This document shows positions 1 to 12,617 of a stretch of DNA of 64,000 nucleotides, piece by piece. Source of the DNA: Siphonodentalium dalli (taxonomy: Eukaryota; Mollusca; Scaphopoda; Gadilida; Siphonodentaliidae); contig CP136063.1 in assembly GCA_032622095.1 (NCBI GenBank), forward strand, positions 113,356,723 to 113,420,722. Reading direction: 5' to 3'. Within the stretch, counting starts at the first letter, position 1. Each line of letters opens with the position of its first letter. The position numbers and the translations under genes were made by a program. The notes beneath the pieces are model-generated. The model was not told the DNA's origin and did no database searches. It saw only the letters and a list, made by a program, of their open reading frames with translations.

Positions 1-11
1 TGGTATGTGTG

Positions 12-63
12 TCATTGACATGCTCATGTAATGGGTAATTTGCATTATCATGTGACAATTACC
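12..63. other. Two hairpins at the start of every satellite unit
   Basis: Seen in U1 and repeated in every unit: CATTGACATG-CT-CATGTAATG (about 13-32; one base bulges), then GGTAATT (34-40) pairing with AATTACC (57-63) across a 16-base loop. An ATTTGCAT octamer-like string lies inside the second structure. U3 carries its private variant just past this region. No known RNA or protein-binding element is recognised, so a function is not claimed. Confidence 0.5.
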
Positions 64-287
64 ACCTTGAATTTTTTTGAAAATACCTTGAAAAATTGGC
101 ATTTTTTATGAAAAATCATACCATTTTTTTGGCCGATGGAAGTGAAAGAAGACATCAGCAGCAAGAATAGCCACACCATGCATGGGAGATTCATTGGACT
201 GAAAGACCAGGCTGTGAAAAATGCATTAAAATACTTTAAAGTGACTCCCAGGAATCAAAAATGCCAAAAAGTTCATTTTTCCCTTTA

Positions 288-738
288 GGTTACACTGGTG
301 TAAATGTTTTCCATAGGCCTCAGTGCTAACGTTTTAGCGTATGCTGTTGGCTATATGAACCATGGGTCCAATTTTTTTTTTTAATCTGAAAAATTGACAT
401 TTCGGGAAACTTTTTACACAAAAAAATCATATCTGTCTAGCAGGGAATTCGCCTTTAAATCTTGTGTTTTCGTAACTAGTGTCAGATCCGCATAAAAAAA
501 TACTGTCATATTTTAGACCACACCAACAAATTCAAACTTCACTACAAAGGGTTAATTCCTGTGCCAATGGCTATCTTACCTATGGGAAATCATAGGGAAG
601 AGGTGTGATGATTTTTTTATGCAAAAAGCACACAAGGCTATTGACCAATCAGGGCCCAGTGTCTATTTTATTCTCTCCTATATATTCCTCCCGCATCCGC
701 TAGAGGTCTCTCCGAGCCTTATTTACACCAGTGTAACC
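288..738. mobile_element. 451-bp TA-target MITE (reference copy, in U1)
   Basis: Terminal inverted repeats are 18 bp and perfect: GGTTACACTGGTGTAAAT at 288-305 and its complement at 721-738. TA flanks both ends (286-287, 739-740) and the short units show the empty site with one TA, so the boundaries are well defined. No coding capacity, so it must depend on a transposase in trans. TA duplication fits Tc1/mariner-type or ISL2EU-type families; the TIR does not let me choose. The TIR is itself near-palindromic (TTACAC-TG-GTGTAA). Internal hairpins: GCTAA-CGT-TTAGC near 327 and CCTATG (579-584) with CATAGG (591-596). The copy in each other long unit is given in that unit's entry; all 26 sit at one position, so they descend from one insertion. 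Confidence 0.93.
645..686 (+). promoter_or_regulatory. CCAAT box plus TATA-like box inside the MITE (all 26 copies)
   Basis: In U1, GACCAATCAG (CCAAT at 645-649) is followed about 30 bp later by TATATATT (679-686). This is the order and spacing of a basal RNA polymerase II promoter. A start about 30 bp downstream would fall near 710, inside the MITE, reading rightward through the right TIR into the satellite core. The element recurs at the same offset in every long unit and in none of the short ones. AT-rich DNA produces TATA-like strings by chance, so this rests on the pair, not on either box alone. Promoter activity is inference. Confidence 0.35.
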
Positions 739-1353
739 TAAAGCGATAGCCCGCTTTTTCGCGGAATAATTGTAACACCCTACATTTTTTCAGAATTGCC
801 CATGAATGAAAAAAATGTGTTCAAAAATAATATCACTTCTGTGGTTCTTTATTTATCACACACAATTTAACCCCACTCTCTGTAACACATTATTCATCAA
901 AAAAGCACATTTTTCCACCACAAGTCATATTCAGGCCCCATTTTCACACAGTTTTTGGGGTCTGGTGTTGCAAACTTGGATCAGCTATGGAAGACTGTAC
1001 AAGATCCTTTCCATGAGAGAACTTCTGGTGATGTGAGGTCATTGAGTCCAGATCTGATCAGCTGAGCATCAAGCACATGACTTTATCAGCACATGGAAGA
1101 CTAAAATATGACATTTTCAGGTCTGCAAGGGTGATCCAAGATAACTGGATGTGGGTGTATATTGAATTAGTTGAACAAAGATATGCTCTCTTTGAAATGC
1201 TGAAGCATTTTCTTAAATGTGTCCAAGTTTTAGTGCTATTAACCTTCAAATGGCCATACCCACCAGTGAAAATGAGACACTTTTATTATATATATCTGTA
1301 TATCACTGGCTATAAAATCCAAAATACTTGTTAGATTAGCTTCTTATAACAAT

Positions 1354-2706
1354 TGGTATGTGTGTCATTGACATGCTCATGTAATGGGTAATTTGCATTA
1401 TCATGTGACAATTACCACCTTGAATTTTTTTGAAAATACCTTGAAAAATTGGCATTTTTTATGAAAAATCATACCATTTTTTTGGCCGATGGAAGTGAAA
1501 GAAGACATCAGCAGCAAGAATAGCCACACCATGCATGGGAGATTCATTGGACTGAAAGACCAGGCTGTGAAAAATGCATTAAAATACTTTAAAGTGACTC
1601 CCAGGAATCAAAAATGCCAAAAAGTTCATTTTTCCCTTTAGGTTACACTGGTGTAAATGTTTTCCATAGGCCTCAGTGCTAACGTTTTAGCGTATGCTGT
1701 TGGCTATATGAACCATGGGTCCAATTTTTTTTTTTAATCTGAAAAATTGACATTTCGGGAAACTTTTTACACAAAAAAATCATATCTGTCTAGCAGGGAA
1801 TTCGCCTTTAAATCTTGTGTTTTCGTAACTAGTGTCAGATCCGCATAAAAAAATACTGTCATATTTTAGACCACACCAACAAATTCAAACTTCACTACAA
1901 AGGGTTAATTCCTGTGCCAATGGCTATCTTACCTATGGGAAATCATAGGGAAGAGGTGTGATGATTTTTTTATGCAAAAAGCACACAAGGCTATTGACCA
2001 ATCAGGGCCCAGTGTCTATTTTATTCTCTCCTATATATTCCTCCCGCATCCGCTAGAGGTCTCTCCGAGCCTTATTTACACCAGTGTAACCTAAAGCGAT
2101 AGCCCGCTTTTTCGCGGAATAATTGTAACACCCTACATTTTTTCAGAATTGCCCATGAATGAAAAAAATGTGTTCAAAAATAATATCACTTCTGTGGTTC
2201 TTTATTTATCACACACAATTTAACCCCACTCTCTGTAACACATTATTCATCAAAAAAGCACATTTTTCCACCACAAGTCATATTCAGGCCCCATTTTCAC
2301 ACAGTTTTTGGGGTCTGGTGTTGCAAACTTGGATCAGCTATGGAAGACTGTACAAGATCCTTTCCATGAGAGAACTTCTGGTGATGTGAGGTCATTGAGT
2401 CCAGATCTGATCAGCTGAGCATCAAGCACATGACTTTATCAGCACATGGAAGACTAAAATATGACATTTTCAGGTCTGCAAGGGTGATCCAAGATAACTG
2501 GATGTGGGTGTATATTGAATTAGTTGAACAAAGATATGCTCTCTTTGAAATGCTGAAGCATTTTCTTAAATGTGTCCAAGTTTTAGTGCTATTAACCTTC
2601 AAATGGCCATACCCACCAGTGAAAATGAGACACTTTTATTATATATATCTGTATATCACTGGCTATAAAATCCAAAATACTTGTTAGATTAGCTTCTTAT
2701 AACAAT
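1354..2706 (+). repeat. Satellite unit U2, long form
   Basis: 1353 bp; MITE at 1641-2091. No difference from U1 noticed. Confidence 0.97.
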
Positions 2707-3606
2707 TGGTATGTGTGTCATTGACATGCTCATGTAATGGGTAATTTGCATTATCATGTGACAATTACCACATTGAATTTTTTTGAAAATACCTTGAAAA
2801 ATTGGCATTTTTTATGAAAAATCATACCATTTTTTTGGCCGATGGAAGTGAAAGAAGACATCAGCAGCAAGAATAGCCACACCATGCATGGGAGATTCAT
2901 TGGACTGAAAGACCAGGCTGTGAAAAATGCATTAAAATACTTTAAAGTGACTCCCAGGAATCAAAAATGCCAAAAAGTTCATTTTTCCCTTTAAAGCGAT
3001 AGCCCGCTTTTTCGCGGAATAATTGTAACACCCTACATTTTTTCAGAATTGCCCATGAATGAAAAAAATGTGTTCAAAAATAATATCACTTCTGTGGTTC
3101 TTTATTTATCACACACAATTTAACCCCACTCTCTGTAACACATTATTCATCAAAAAAGCACATTTTTCCACCACAAGTCATATTCAGGCCCCATTTTCAC
3201 ACAGTTTTTGGGGTCTGGTGTTGCAAACTTGGATCAGCTATGGAAGACTGTACAAGATCCTTTCCATGAGAGAACTTCTGGTGATGTGAGGTCATTGAGT
3301 CCAGATCTGATCAGCTGAGCATCAAGCACATGACTTTATCAGCACATGGAAGACTAAAATATGACATTTTCAGGTCTGCAAGGGTGATCCAAGATAACTG
3401 GATGTGGGTGTATATTGAATTAGTTGAACAAAGATATGCTCTCTTTGAAATGCTGAAGCATTTTCTTAAATGTGTCCAAGTTTTAGTGCTATTAACCTTC
3501 AAATGGCCATACCCACCAGTGAAAATGAGACACTTTTATTATATATATCTGTATATCACTGGCTATAAAATCCAAAATACTTGTTAGATTAGCTTCTTAT
3601 AACAAT
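2707..3606 (+). repeat. Satellite unit U3, short form, intact empty site
   Basis: 900 bp; no MITE. The junction reads CCC-TTTAAA-GCG at 2990-2995, exactly the long form minus the 451-bp element and one TA. Private C-to-A at 2772. Confidence 0.97.
2993..3010. other. Hairpin at the MITE target site
   Basis: In the short unit, AAAGCG (2993-2998), a 6-base loop, and CGCTTT (3005-3010) form an inverted repeat immediately beside the TTTAAA empty site. In long units the MITE's right TA abuts this stem. An alternative pairing exists with the following TTTTTCGCGG. It might have shaped target choice or repair; no RNA function is implied. Confidence 0.45.
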
Positions 3607-4959
3607 TGGTATGTGTGTCATTGACATGCTCATGTAATGGGTAATTTGCATTATCATGTGACAATTACCACCTTGAATTTTTTTGAAAATACCTTGAAAA
3701 ATTGGCATTTTTTATGAAAAATCATACCATTTTTTTGGCCGATGGAAGTGAAAGAAGACATCAGCAGCAAGAATAGCCACACCATGCATGGGAGATTCAT
3801 TGGACTGAAAGACCAGGCTGTGAAAAATGCATTAAAATACTTTAAAGTGACTCCCAGGAATCAAAAATGCCAAAAAGTTCATTTTTCCCTTTAGGTTACA
3901 CTGGTGTAAATGTTTTCCATAGGCCTCAGTGCTAACGTTTTAGCGTATGCTGTTGGCTATATGAACCATGGGTCCAATTTTTTTTTTTAATCTGAAAAAT
4001 TGACATTTCGGGAAACTTTTTACACAAAAAAATCATATCTGTCTAGCAGGGAATTCGCCTTTAAATCTTGTGTTTTCGTAACTAGTGTCAGATCCGCATA
4101 AAAAAATACTGTCATATTTTAGACCACACCAACAAATTCAAACTTCACTACAAAGGGTTAATTCCTGTGCCAATGGCTATCTTACCTATGGGAAATCATA
4201 GGGAAGAGGTGTGATGATTTTTTTATGCCAAAAGCACACAAGGCTATTGACCAATCAGGGCCCAGTGTCTATTTTATTCTCTCCTATATATTCCTCCCGC
4301 ATCCGCTAGAGGTCTCTCCGAGCCTTATTTACACCAGTGTAACCTAAAGCGATAGCCCGCTTTTTCGCGGAATAATTGTAACACCCTACATTTTTTCAGA
4401 ATTGCCCATGAATGAAAAAAATGTGTTCAAAAATAATATCACTTCTGTGGTTCTTTATTTATCACACACAATTTAACCCCACTCTCTGTAACACATTATT
4501 CATCAAAAAAGCACATTTTTCCACCACAAGTCATATTCAGGCCCCATTTTCACACAGTTTTTGGGGTCTGGTGTTGCAAACTTGGATCAGCTATGGAAGA
4601 CTGTACAAGATCCTTTCCATGAGAGAACTTCTGGTGATGTGAGGTCATTGAGTCCAGATCTGATCAGCTGAGCATCAAGCACATGACTTTATCAGCACAT
4701 GGAAGACTAAAATATGACATTTTCAGGTCTGCAAGGGTGATCCAAGATAACTGGATGTGGGTGTATATTGAATTAGTTGAACAAAGATATGCTCTCTTTG
4801 AAATGCTGAAGCATTTTCTTAAATGTGTCCAAGTTTTAGTGCTATTAACCTTCAAATGGCCATACCCACCAGTGAAAATGAGACACTTTTATTATATATA
4901 TCTGTATATCACTGGCTATAAAATCCAAAATACTTGTTAGATTAGCTTCTTATAACAAT
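3607..4959 (+). repeat. Satellite unit U4, long form
   Basis: 1353 bp; MITE at 3894-4344, with a private A-to-C inside it at 4229. Confidence 0.97.
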
Positions 4960-6312
4960 TGGTATGTGTGTCATTGACATGCTCATGTAATGGGTAATTT
5001 GCATTATCATGTGACAATTACCACCTTGAATTTTTTTGAAAATACCTTGAAAAATTGGCATTTTTTATGAAAAATCATACCATTTTTTTGGCCGATGGAA
5101 GTGAAAGAAGACATCAGCAGCAAGAATAGCCACACCATGCATGGGAGATTCATTGGACTGAAAGACCAGGCTGTGAAAAATGCATTAAAATACTTTAAAG
5201 TGACTCCCAGGAATCAAAAATGCCAAAAAGTTCATTTTTCCCTTTAGGTTACACTGGTGTAAATGTTTTCCATAGGCCTCAGTGCTAACGTTTTAGCGTA
5301 TGCTGTTGGCTATATGAACCATGGGTCCAATTTTTTTTTTTAATCTGAAAAATTGACATTTCGGGAAACTTTTTACACAAAAAAATCATATCTGTCTAGC
5401 AGGGAATTCGCCTTTAAATCTTGTGTTTTCGTAACTAGTGTCAGATCCGCATAAAAAAATACTGTCATATTTTAGACCACACCAACAAATTCAAACTTCA
5501 CTACAAAGGGTTAATTCCTGTGCCAATGGCTATCTTACCTATGGGAAATCATAGGGAAGAGGTGTGATGATTTTTTTATGCAAAAAGCACACAAGGCTAT
5601 TGACCAATCAGGGCCCAGTGTCTATTTTATTCTCTCCTATATATTCCTCCCGCATCCGCTAGAGGTCTCTCCGAGCCTTATTTACACCAGTGTAACCTAA
5701 AGCGATAGCCCGCTTTTTCGCGGAATAATTGTAACACCCTACATTTTTTCAGAATTGCCCATGAATGAAAAAAATGTGTTCAAAAATAATATCACTTCTG
5801 TGGTTCTTTATTTATCACACACAATTTAACCCCACTCTCTGTAACACATTATCCATCAAAAAAGCACATTTTTCCACCACAAGTCATATTCAGGCCCCAT
5901 TTTCACACAGTTTTTGGGGTCTGGTGTTGCAAACTTGGATCAGCTATGGAAGACTGTACAAGATCCTTTCCATGAGAGAACTTCTGGTGATGTGAGGTCA
6001 TTGAGTCCAGATCTGATCAGCTGAGCATCAAGCACATGACTTTATCAGCACATGGAAGACTAAAATATGACATTTTCAGGTCTGCAAGGGTGATCCAAGA
6101 TAACTGGATGTGGGTGTATATTGAATTAGTTGAACAAAGATATGCTCTCTTTGAAATGCTGAAGCATTTTCTTAAATGTGTCCAAGTTTTAGTGCTATTA
6201 ACCTTCAAATGGCCATACCCACCAGTGAAAATGAGACACTTTTATTATATATATCTGTATATCACTGGCTATAAAATCCAAAATACTTGTTAGATTAGCT
6301 TCTTATAACAAT
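4960..6312 (+). repeat. Satellite unit U5, long form
   Basis: 1353 bp; MITE at 5247-5697. Private T-to-C at 5853 in the core. Confidence 0.97.
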
Positions 6313-7213
6313 TGGTATGTGTGTCATTGACATGCTCATGTAATGGGTAATTTGCATTATCATGTGACAATTACCACCTTGAATTTTTTTGAAAATACCT
6401 TGAAAAATTGGCATTTTTTATGAAAAATCATACCATTTTTTTGGCCGATGGAAGTGAAAGAAGACATCAGCAGCAAGAATAGCCACACCATGCATGGGAG
6501 ATTCATTGGACTGAAAGACCAGGCTGTGAAAAATGCATTAAAATACTTTAAAGTGACTCCCAGGAATCAAAAATGCCAAAAAGTTCATTTCTCCCTTTAA
6601 AGCGATAGCCCGCTTTTTCGCGGAATAATTGTAACACCCTACATTTTTTCAGAATTGCCCATGAATGAAAAAAATGTGTTCAAAAATAATATCACTTCTG
6701 TGGTTCTTTATTTATCACACACAATTTAACCCCACTCTCTGTAACACATTATTCATCAAAAAAGCACATTTTTCCACCACAAGTCATATTCAGGCCCCAT
6801 TTTCACACAGTTTTTGGGGTCTGGTGTTGCAAACTTGGATCAGCTATGGAAGACTGTACAAGATCCTTTCCATGAGAGAACTTCTGGTGATGTGAGGTCA
6901 TTGAGTCCAGATCTGATCAGCTGAGCATCAAGCACATGACTTTATCAGCACATGGAAGACTAAAATATGACATTTTCAGGTCTGCAAGGGTGATCCAAGA
7001 TAACTGGATTGTGGGTGTATATTGAATTAGTTGAACAAAGATATGCTCTCTTTGAAATGCTGAAGCATTTTCTTAAATGTGTCCAAGTTTTAGTGCTATT
7101 AACCTTCAAATGGCCATACCCACCAGTGAAAATGAGACACTTTTATTATATATATCTGTATATCACTGGCTATAAAATCCAAAATACTTGTTAGATTAGC
7201 TTCTTATAACAAT
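6313..7213 (+). repeat. Satellite unit U6, short form, intact empty site
   Basis: 901 bp. Junction TTTAAA at 6596-6601. Private T-to-C at 6591 and one extra T near 7009-7010. Confidence 0.97.
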
Positions 7214-8113
7214 TGGTATGTGTGTCATTGACATGCTCATGTAATGGGTAATTTGCATTATCATGTGACAATTACCACCTTGAATTTTTTTGAAAATACC
7301 TTGAAAAATTGGGATTTTTTATGAAAAATCATACCATTTTTTTGGCCGATGGAAGTGAAAGAAGACATCAGCAGCAAGAATAGCCACACCATGCATGGGA
7401 GATTCATTGGACTGAAAGACCAGGCTGTGAAAAATGCATTAAAATACTTTAAAGTGACTCCCAGGAATCAAAAATGCCAAAAAGTTCATTTTTCCCTTTA
7501 AAGCGATAGCCCGCTTTTTCGCGGAATAATTGTAACACCCTACATTTTTTCAGAATTGCCCATGAATGAAAAAAATGTGTTCAAAAATAATATCACTTCT
7601 GTGGTTCTTTATTTATCACACACAATTTAACCCCACTCTCTGTAACACATTATTCATCAAAAAAGCACATTTTTCCACCACAAGTCATATTCAGGCCCCA
7701 TTTTCACACAGTTTTTGGGGTCTGGTGTTGCAAACTTGGATCAGCTATGGAAGACTGTACAAGATCCTTTCCATGAGAGAACTTCTGGTGATGTGAGGTC
7801 ATTGAGTCCAGATCTGATCAGCTGAGCATCAAGCACATGACTTTATCAGCACATGGAAGACTAAAATATGACATTTTCAGGTCTGCAAGGGTGATCCAAG
7901 ATAACTGGATGTGGGTGTATATTGAATTAGTTGAACAAAGATATGCTCTCTTTGAAATGCTGAAGCATTTTCTTAAATGTGTCCAAGTTTTAGTGCTATT
8001 AACCTTCAAATGGCCATACCCACCAGTGAAAATGAGACACTTTTATTATATATATCTGTATATCACTGGCTATAAAATCCAAAATACTTGTTAGATTAGC
8101 TTCTTATAACAAT
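7214..8113 (+). repeat. Satellite unit U7, short form, intact empty site
   Basis: 900 bp; junction TTTAAA at 7497-7502. Private C-to-G at 7313. Second of two adjacent short units. Confidence 0.97.
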
Positions 8114-9466
8114 TGGTATGTGTGTCATTGACATGCTCATGTAATGGGTAATTTGCATTATCATGTGACAATTACCACCTTGAATTTTTTTGAAAATACC
8201 TTGAAAAATTGGCATTTTTTATGAAAAATCATACCATTTTTTTGGCCGATGGAAGTGAAAGAAGACATCAGCAGCAAGAATAGCCACACCATGCATGGGA
8301 GATTCATTGGACTGAAAGACCAGGCTGTGAAAAATGCATTAAAATACTTTAAAGTGACTCCCAGGAATCAAAAATGCCAAAAAGTTCATTTTTCCCTTTA
8401 GGTTACACTGGTGTAAATGTTTTCCATAGGCCTCAGTGCTAACGTTTTAGCGTATGCTGTTGGCTATATGAACCATGGGTCCAATTTTTTTTTTTAATCT
8501 GAAAAATTGACATTTCGGGAAACTTTTTACACAAAAAAATCATATCTGTCTAGCAGGGAATTCGCCTTTAAATCTTGTGTTTTCGTAACTAGTGTCAGAT
8601 CCGCATAAAAAAATACTGTCATATTTTAGACCACACCAACAAATTCAAACTTCACTACAAAGGGTTAATTCCTGTGCCAATGGCTATCTTACCTATGGGA
8701 AATCATAGGGAAGAGGTGTGATGATTTTTTTATGCAAAAAGCACACAAGGCTATTGACCAATCAGGGCCCAGTGTCTATTTTATTCTCTCCTATATATTC
8801 CTCCCGCATCCGCTAGAGGTCTCTCCGAGCCTTATTTACACCAGTGTAACCTAAAGCGATAGCCCGCTTTTTCGCGGAATAATTGTAACACCCTACATTT
8901 TTTCAGAATTGCCCATGAATGAAAAAAATGTGTTCAAAAATAATATCACTTCTGTGGTTCTTTATTTATCACACACAATTTAACCCCACTCTCTGTAACA
9001 CATTATTCATCAAAAAAGCACATTTTTCCACCACAAGTCATATTCAGGCCCCATTTTCACACAGTTTTTGGGGTCTGGTGTTGCAAACTTGGATCAGCTA
9101 TGGAAGACTGTACAAGATCCTTTCCATGAGAGAACTTCTGGTGATGTGAGGTCATTGAGTCCAGATCTGATCAGCTGAGCATCAAGCACATGACTTTATC
9201 AGCACATGGAAGACTAAAATATGACATTTTCAGGTCTGCAAGGGTGATCCAAGATAACTGGATGTGGGTGTATATTGAATTAGTTGAACAAAGATATGCT
9301 CTCTTTGAAATGCTGAAGCATTTTCTTAAATGTGTCCAAGTTTTAGTGCTATTAACCTTCAAATGGCCATACCCACCAGTGAAAATGAGACACTTTTATT
9401 ATATATATCTGTATATCACTGGCTATAAAATCCAAAATACTTGTTAGATTAGCTTCTTATAACAAT
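8114..9466 (+). repeat. Satellite unit U8, long form
   Basis: 1353 bp; MITE at 8401-8851. Confidence 0.97.
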
Positions 9467-10819
9467 TGGTATGTGTGTCATTGACATGCTCATGTAATGG
9501 GTAATTTGCATTATCATGTGACAATTACCACCTTGAATTTTTTTGAAAATACCTTGAAAAATTGGCATTTTTTATGAAAAATCATACCATTTTTTTGGCC
9601 GATGGAAGTGAAAGAAGACATCAGCAGCAAGAATAGCCACACCATGCATGGGAGATTCATTGGACTGAAAGACCAGGCTGTGAAAAATGCATTAAAATAC
9701 TTTAAAGTGACTCCCAGGAATCAAAAATGCCAAAAAGTTCATTTTTCCCTTTAGGTTACACTGGTGTAAATGTTTTCCATAGGCCTCAGTGCTAACGTTT
9801 TAGCGTATGCTGTTGGCTATATGAACCATGGGTCCAATTTTTTTTTTTAATCTGAAAAATTGACATTTCGGGAAACTTTTTACACAAAAAAATCATATCT
9901 GTCTAGCAGGGAATTCGCCTTTAAATCTTGTGTTTTCGTAACTAGTGTCAGATCCGCATAAAAAAATACTGTCATATTTTAGACCACACCAACAAATTCA
10001 AACTTCACTACAAAGGGTTAATTCCTGTGCCAATGGCTATCTTACCTATGGGAAATCATAGGGAAGAGGTGTGATGATTTTTTTATGCAAAAAGCACACA
10101 AGGCTATTGACCAATCAGGGCCCAGTGTCTATTTTATTCTCTCCTATATATTCCTCCCGCATCCGCTAGAGGTCTCTCCGAGCCTTATTTACACCAGTGT
10201 AACCTAAAGCGATAGCCCGCTTTTTCGCGGAATAATTGTAACACCCTACATTTTTTCAGAATTGCCCATGAATGAAAAAAATGTGTTCAAAAATAATATC
10301 ACTTCTGTGGTTCTTTATTTATCACACACAATTTAACCCCACTCTCTGTAACACATTATTCATCAAAAAAGCACATTTTTCCACCACAAGTCATATTCAG
10401 GCCCCATTTTCACACAGTTTTTGGGGTCTGGTGTTGCAAACTTGGATCAGCTATGGAAGACTGTACAAGATCCTTTCCATGAGAGAACTTCTGGTGATGT
10501 GAGGTCATTGAGTCCAGATCTGATCAGCTGAGCATCAAGCACATGACTTTATCAGCACATGGAAGACTAAAATATGACATTTTCAGGTCTGCAAGGGTGA
10601 TCCAAGATAACTGGATGTGGGTGTATATTGAATTAGTTGAACAAAGATATGCTCTCTTTGAAATGCTGAAGCATTTTCTTAAATGTGTCCAAGTTTTAGT
10701 GCTATTAACCTTCAAATGGCCATACCCACCAGTGAAAATGAGACACTTTTATTATATATATCTGTATATCACTGGCTATAAAATCCAAAATACTTGTTAG
10801 ATTAGCTTCTTATAACAAT
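9467..10819 (+). repeat. Satellite unit U9, long form
   Basis: 1353 bp; MITE at 9754-10204. Confidence 0.97.
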
Positions 10820-11718
10820 TGGTATGTGTGTCATTGACATGCTCATGTAATGGGTAATTTGCATTATCATGTGACAATTACCACCTTGAATTTTTTTGAA
10901 AATACCTTGAAAAATTGGCATTTTTTATGAAAAATCATACCATTTTTTTGGCCGATGGAAGTGAAAGAAGACATCAGCAGCAAGAATAGCCACACCATGC
11001 ATGGGAGATTCATTGGACTGAAAGACCAGGCTGTGAAAAATGCATTAAAATACTTTAAAGTGACTCCCAGGAATCAAAAATGCCAAAAAGTTCATTTTTC
11101 CCTTAAAGCGATAGCCCGCTTTTTCGCGGAATAATTGTAACACCCTACATTTTTTCAGAATTGCCCATGAATGAAAAAAATGTGTTCAAAAATAATATCA
11201 CTTCTGTGGTTCTTTATTTATCACACACAATTTAACCCCACTCTCTGTAACACATTATTCATCAAAAAAGCACATTTTTCCACCACAAGTCATATTCAGG
11301 CCCCATTTTCACACAGTTTTTGGGGTCTGGTGTTGCAAACTTGGATCAGCTATGGAAGACTGTACAAGATCCTTTCCATGAGAGAACTTCTGGTGATGTG
11401 AGGTCATTGAGTCCAGATCTGATCAGCTGAGCATCAAGCACATGACTTTATCAGCACATGGAAGACTAAAATATGACATTTTCAGGTCTGCAAGGGTGAT
11501 CCAAGATAACTGGATGTGGGTGTATATTGAATTAGTTGAACAAAGATATGCTCTCTTTGAAATGCTGAAGCATTTTCTTAAATGTGTCCAAGTTTTAGTG
11601 CTATTAACCTTCAAATGGCCATACCCACCAGTGAAAATGAGACACTTTTATTATATATATCTGTATATCACTGGCTATAAAATCCAAAATACTTGTTAGA
11701 TTAGCTTCTTATAACAAT
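10820..11718 (+). repeat. Satellite unit U10, short form, TTAAA junction
   Basis: 899 bp. Junction at 11103-11107 is TTAAA, one T fewer than the intact empty site; otherwise standard. Confidence 0.97.
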
Positions 11719-12617
11719 TGGTATGTGTGTCATTGACATGCTCATGTAATGGGTAATTTGCATTATCATGTGACAATTACCACCTTGAATTTTTTTGAAA
11801 ATACCTTGAAAAATTGGCATTTTTTATGAAAAATCATACCATTTTTTTGGCCGATGGAAGTGAAAGAAGACATCAGCAGCAAGAATAGCCACACCATGCA
11901 TGGGAGATTCATTGGACTGAAAGACCAGGCTGTGAAAAATGCATTAAAATACTTTAAAGTGACTCCCAGGAATCAAAAATGCCAAAAAGTTCATTTTTCC
12001 CTTTAAGCGATAGCCCGCTTTTTCGCGGAATAATTGTAACACCCTACATTTTTTCAGAATTGCCCATGAATGAAAAAAATGTGTTCAAAAATAATATCAC
12101 TTCTGTGGTTCTTTATTTATCACACACAATTTAACCCCACTCTCTGTAACACATTATTCATCAAAAAAGCACATTTTTCCACCACAAGTCATATTCAGGC
12201 CCCATTTTCACACAGTTTTTGGGGTCTGGTGTTGCAAACTTGGATCAGCTATGGAAGACTGTACAAGATCCTTTCCATGAGAGAACTTCTGGTGATGTGA
12301 GGTCATTGAGTCCAGATCTGATCAGCTGAGCATCAAGCACATGACTTTATCAGCACATGGAAGACTAAAATATGACATTTTCAGGTCTGCAAGGGTGATC
12401 CAAGATAACTGGATGTGGGTGTATATTGAATTAGTTGAACAAAGATATGCTCTCTTTGAAATGCTGAAGCATTTTCTTAAATGTGTCCAAGTTTTAGTGC
12501 TATTAACCTTCAAATGGCCATACCCACCAGTGAAAATGAGACACTTTTATTATATATATCTGTATATCACTGGCTATAAAATCCAAAATACTTGTTAGAT
12601 TAGCTTCTTATAACAAT
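11719..12617 (+). repeat. Satellite unit U11, short form, TTTAA junction
   Basis: 899 bp. Junction at 12002-12006 is TTTAA, one A fewer; a different allele from its neighbour U10. Confidence 0.97.

Larger units (their letters stand above)
1..1353 (+). repeat. Satellite unit U1, long form (reference copy)
   Basis: 1353 bp. MITE at 288-738 between TA 286-287 and TA 739-740. Core segment 1-287 lies left of the MITE and 741-1353 to its right. I use this copy as the consensus when naming variants in other units. Confidence 0.97.

Noticed and set aside
288-738. PiggyBac-type (TTAA) or Harbinger-type (TTA) origin of the 451-bp MITE
   Set aside because: Comparing filled and empty sites gives exactly one duplicated TA; a TTAA or TTA duplication does not fit the short-unit junction.
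806-1036. A 76-codon plus-strand frame repeated in every unit (also an 85-codon plus frame at 1077-1334 and a 63-codon minus frame at 1058-1249)
   Set aside because: They recur only because the satellite is repeated. The plus and minus frames overlap, no family is recognisable, differences between units are too few to test selection, and a one-base insertion in U6 breaks one of them without consequence.
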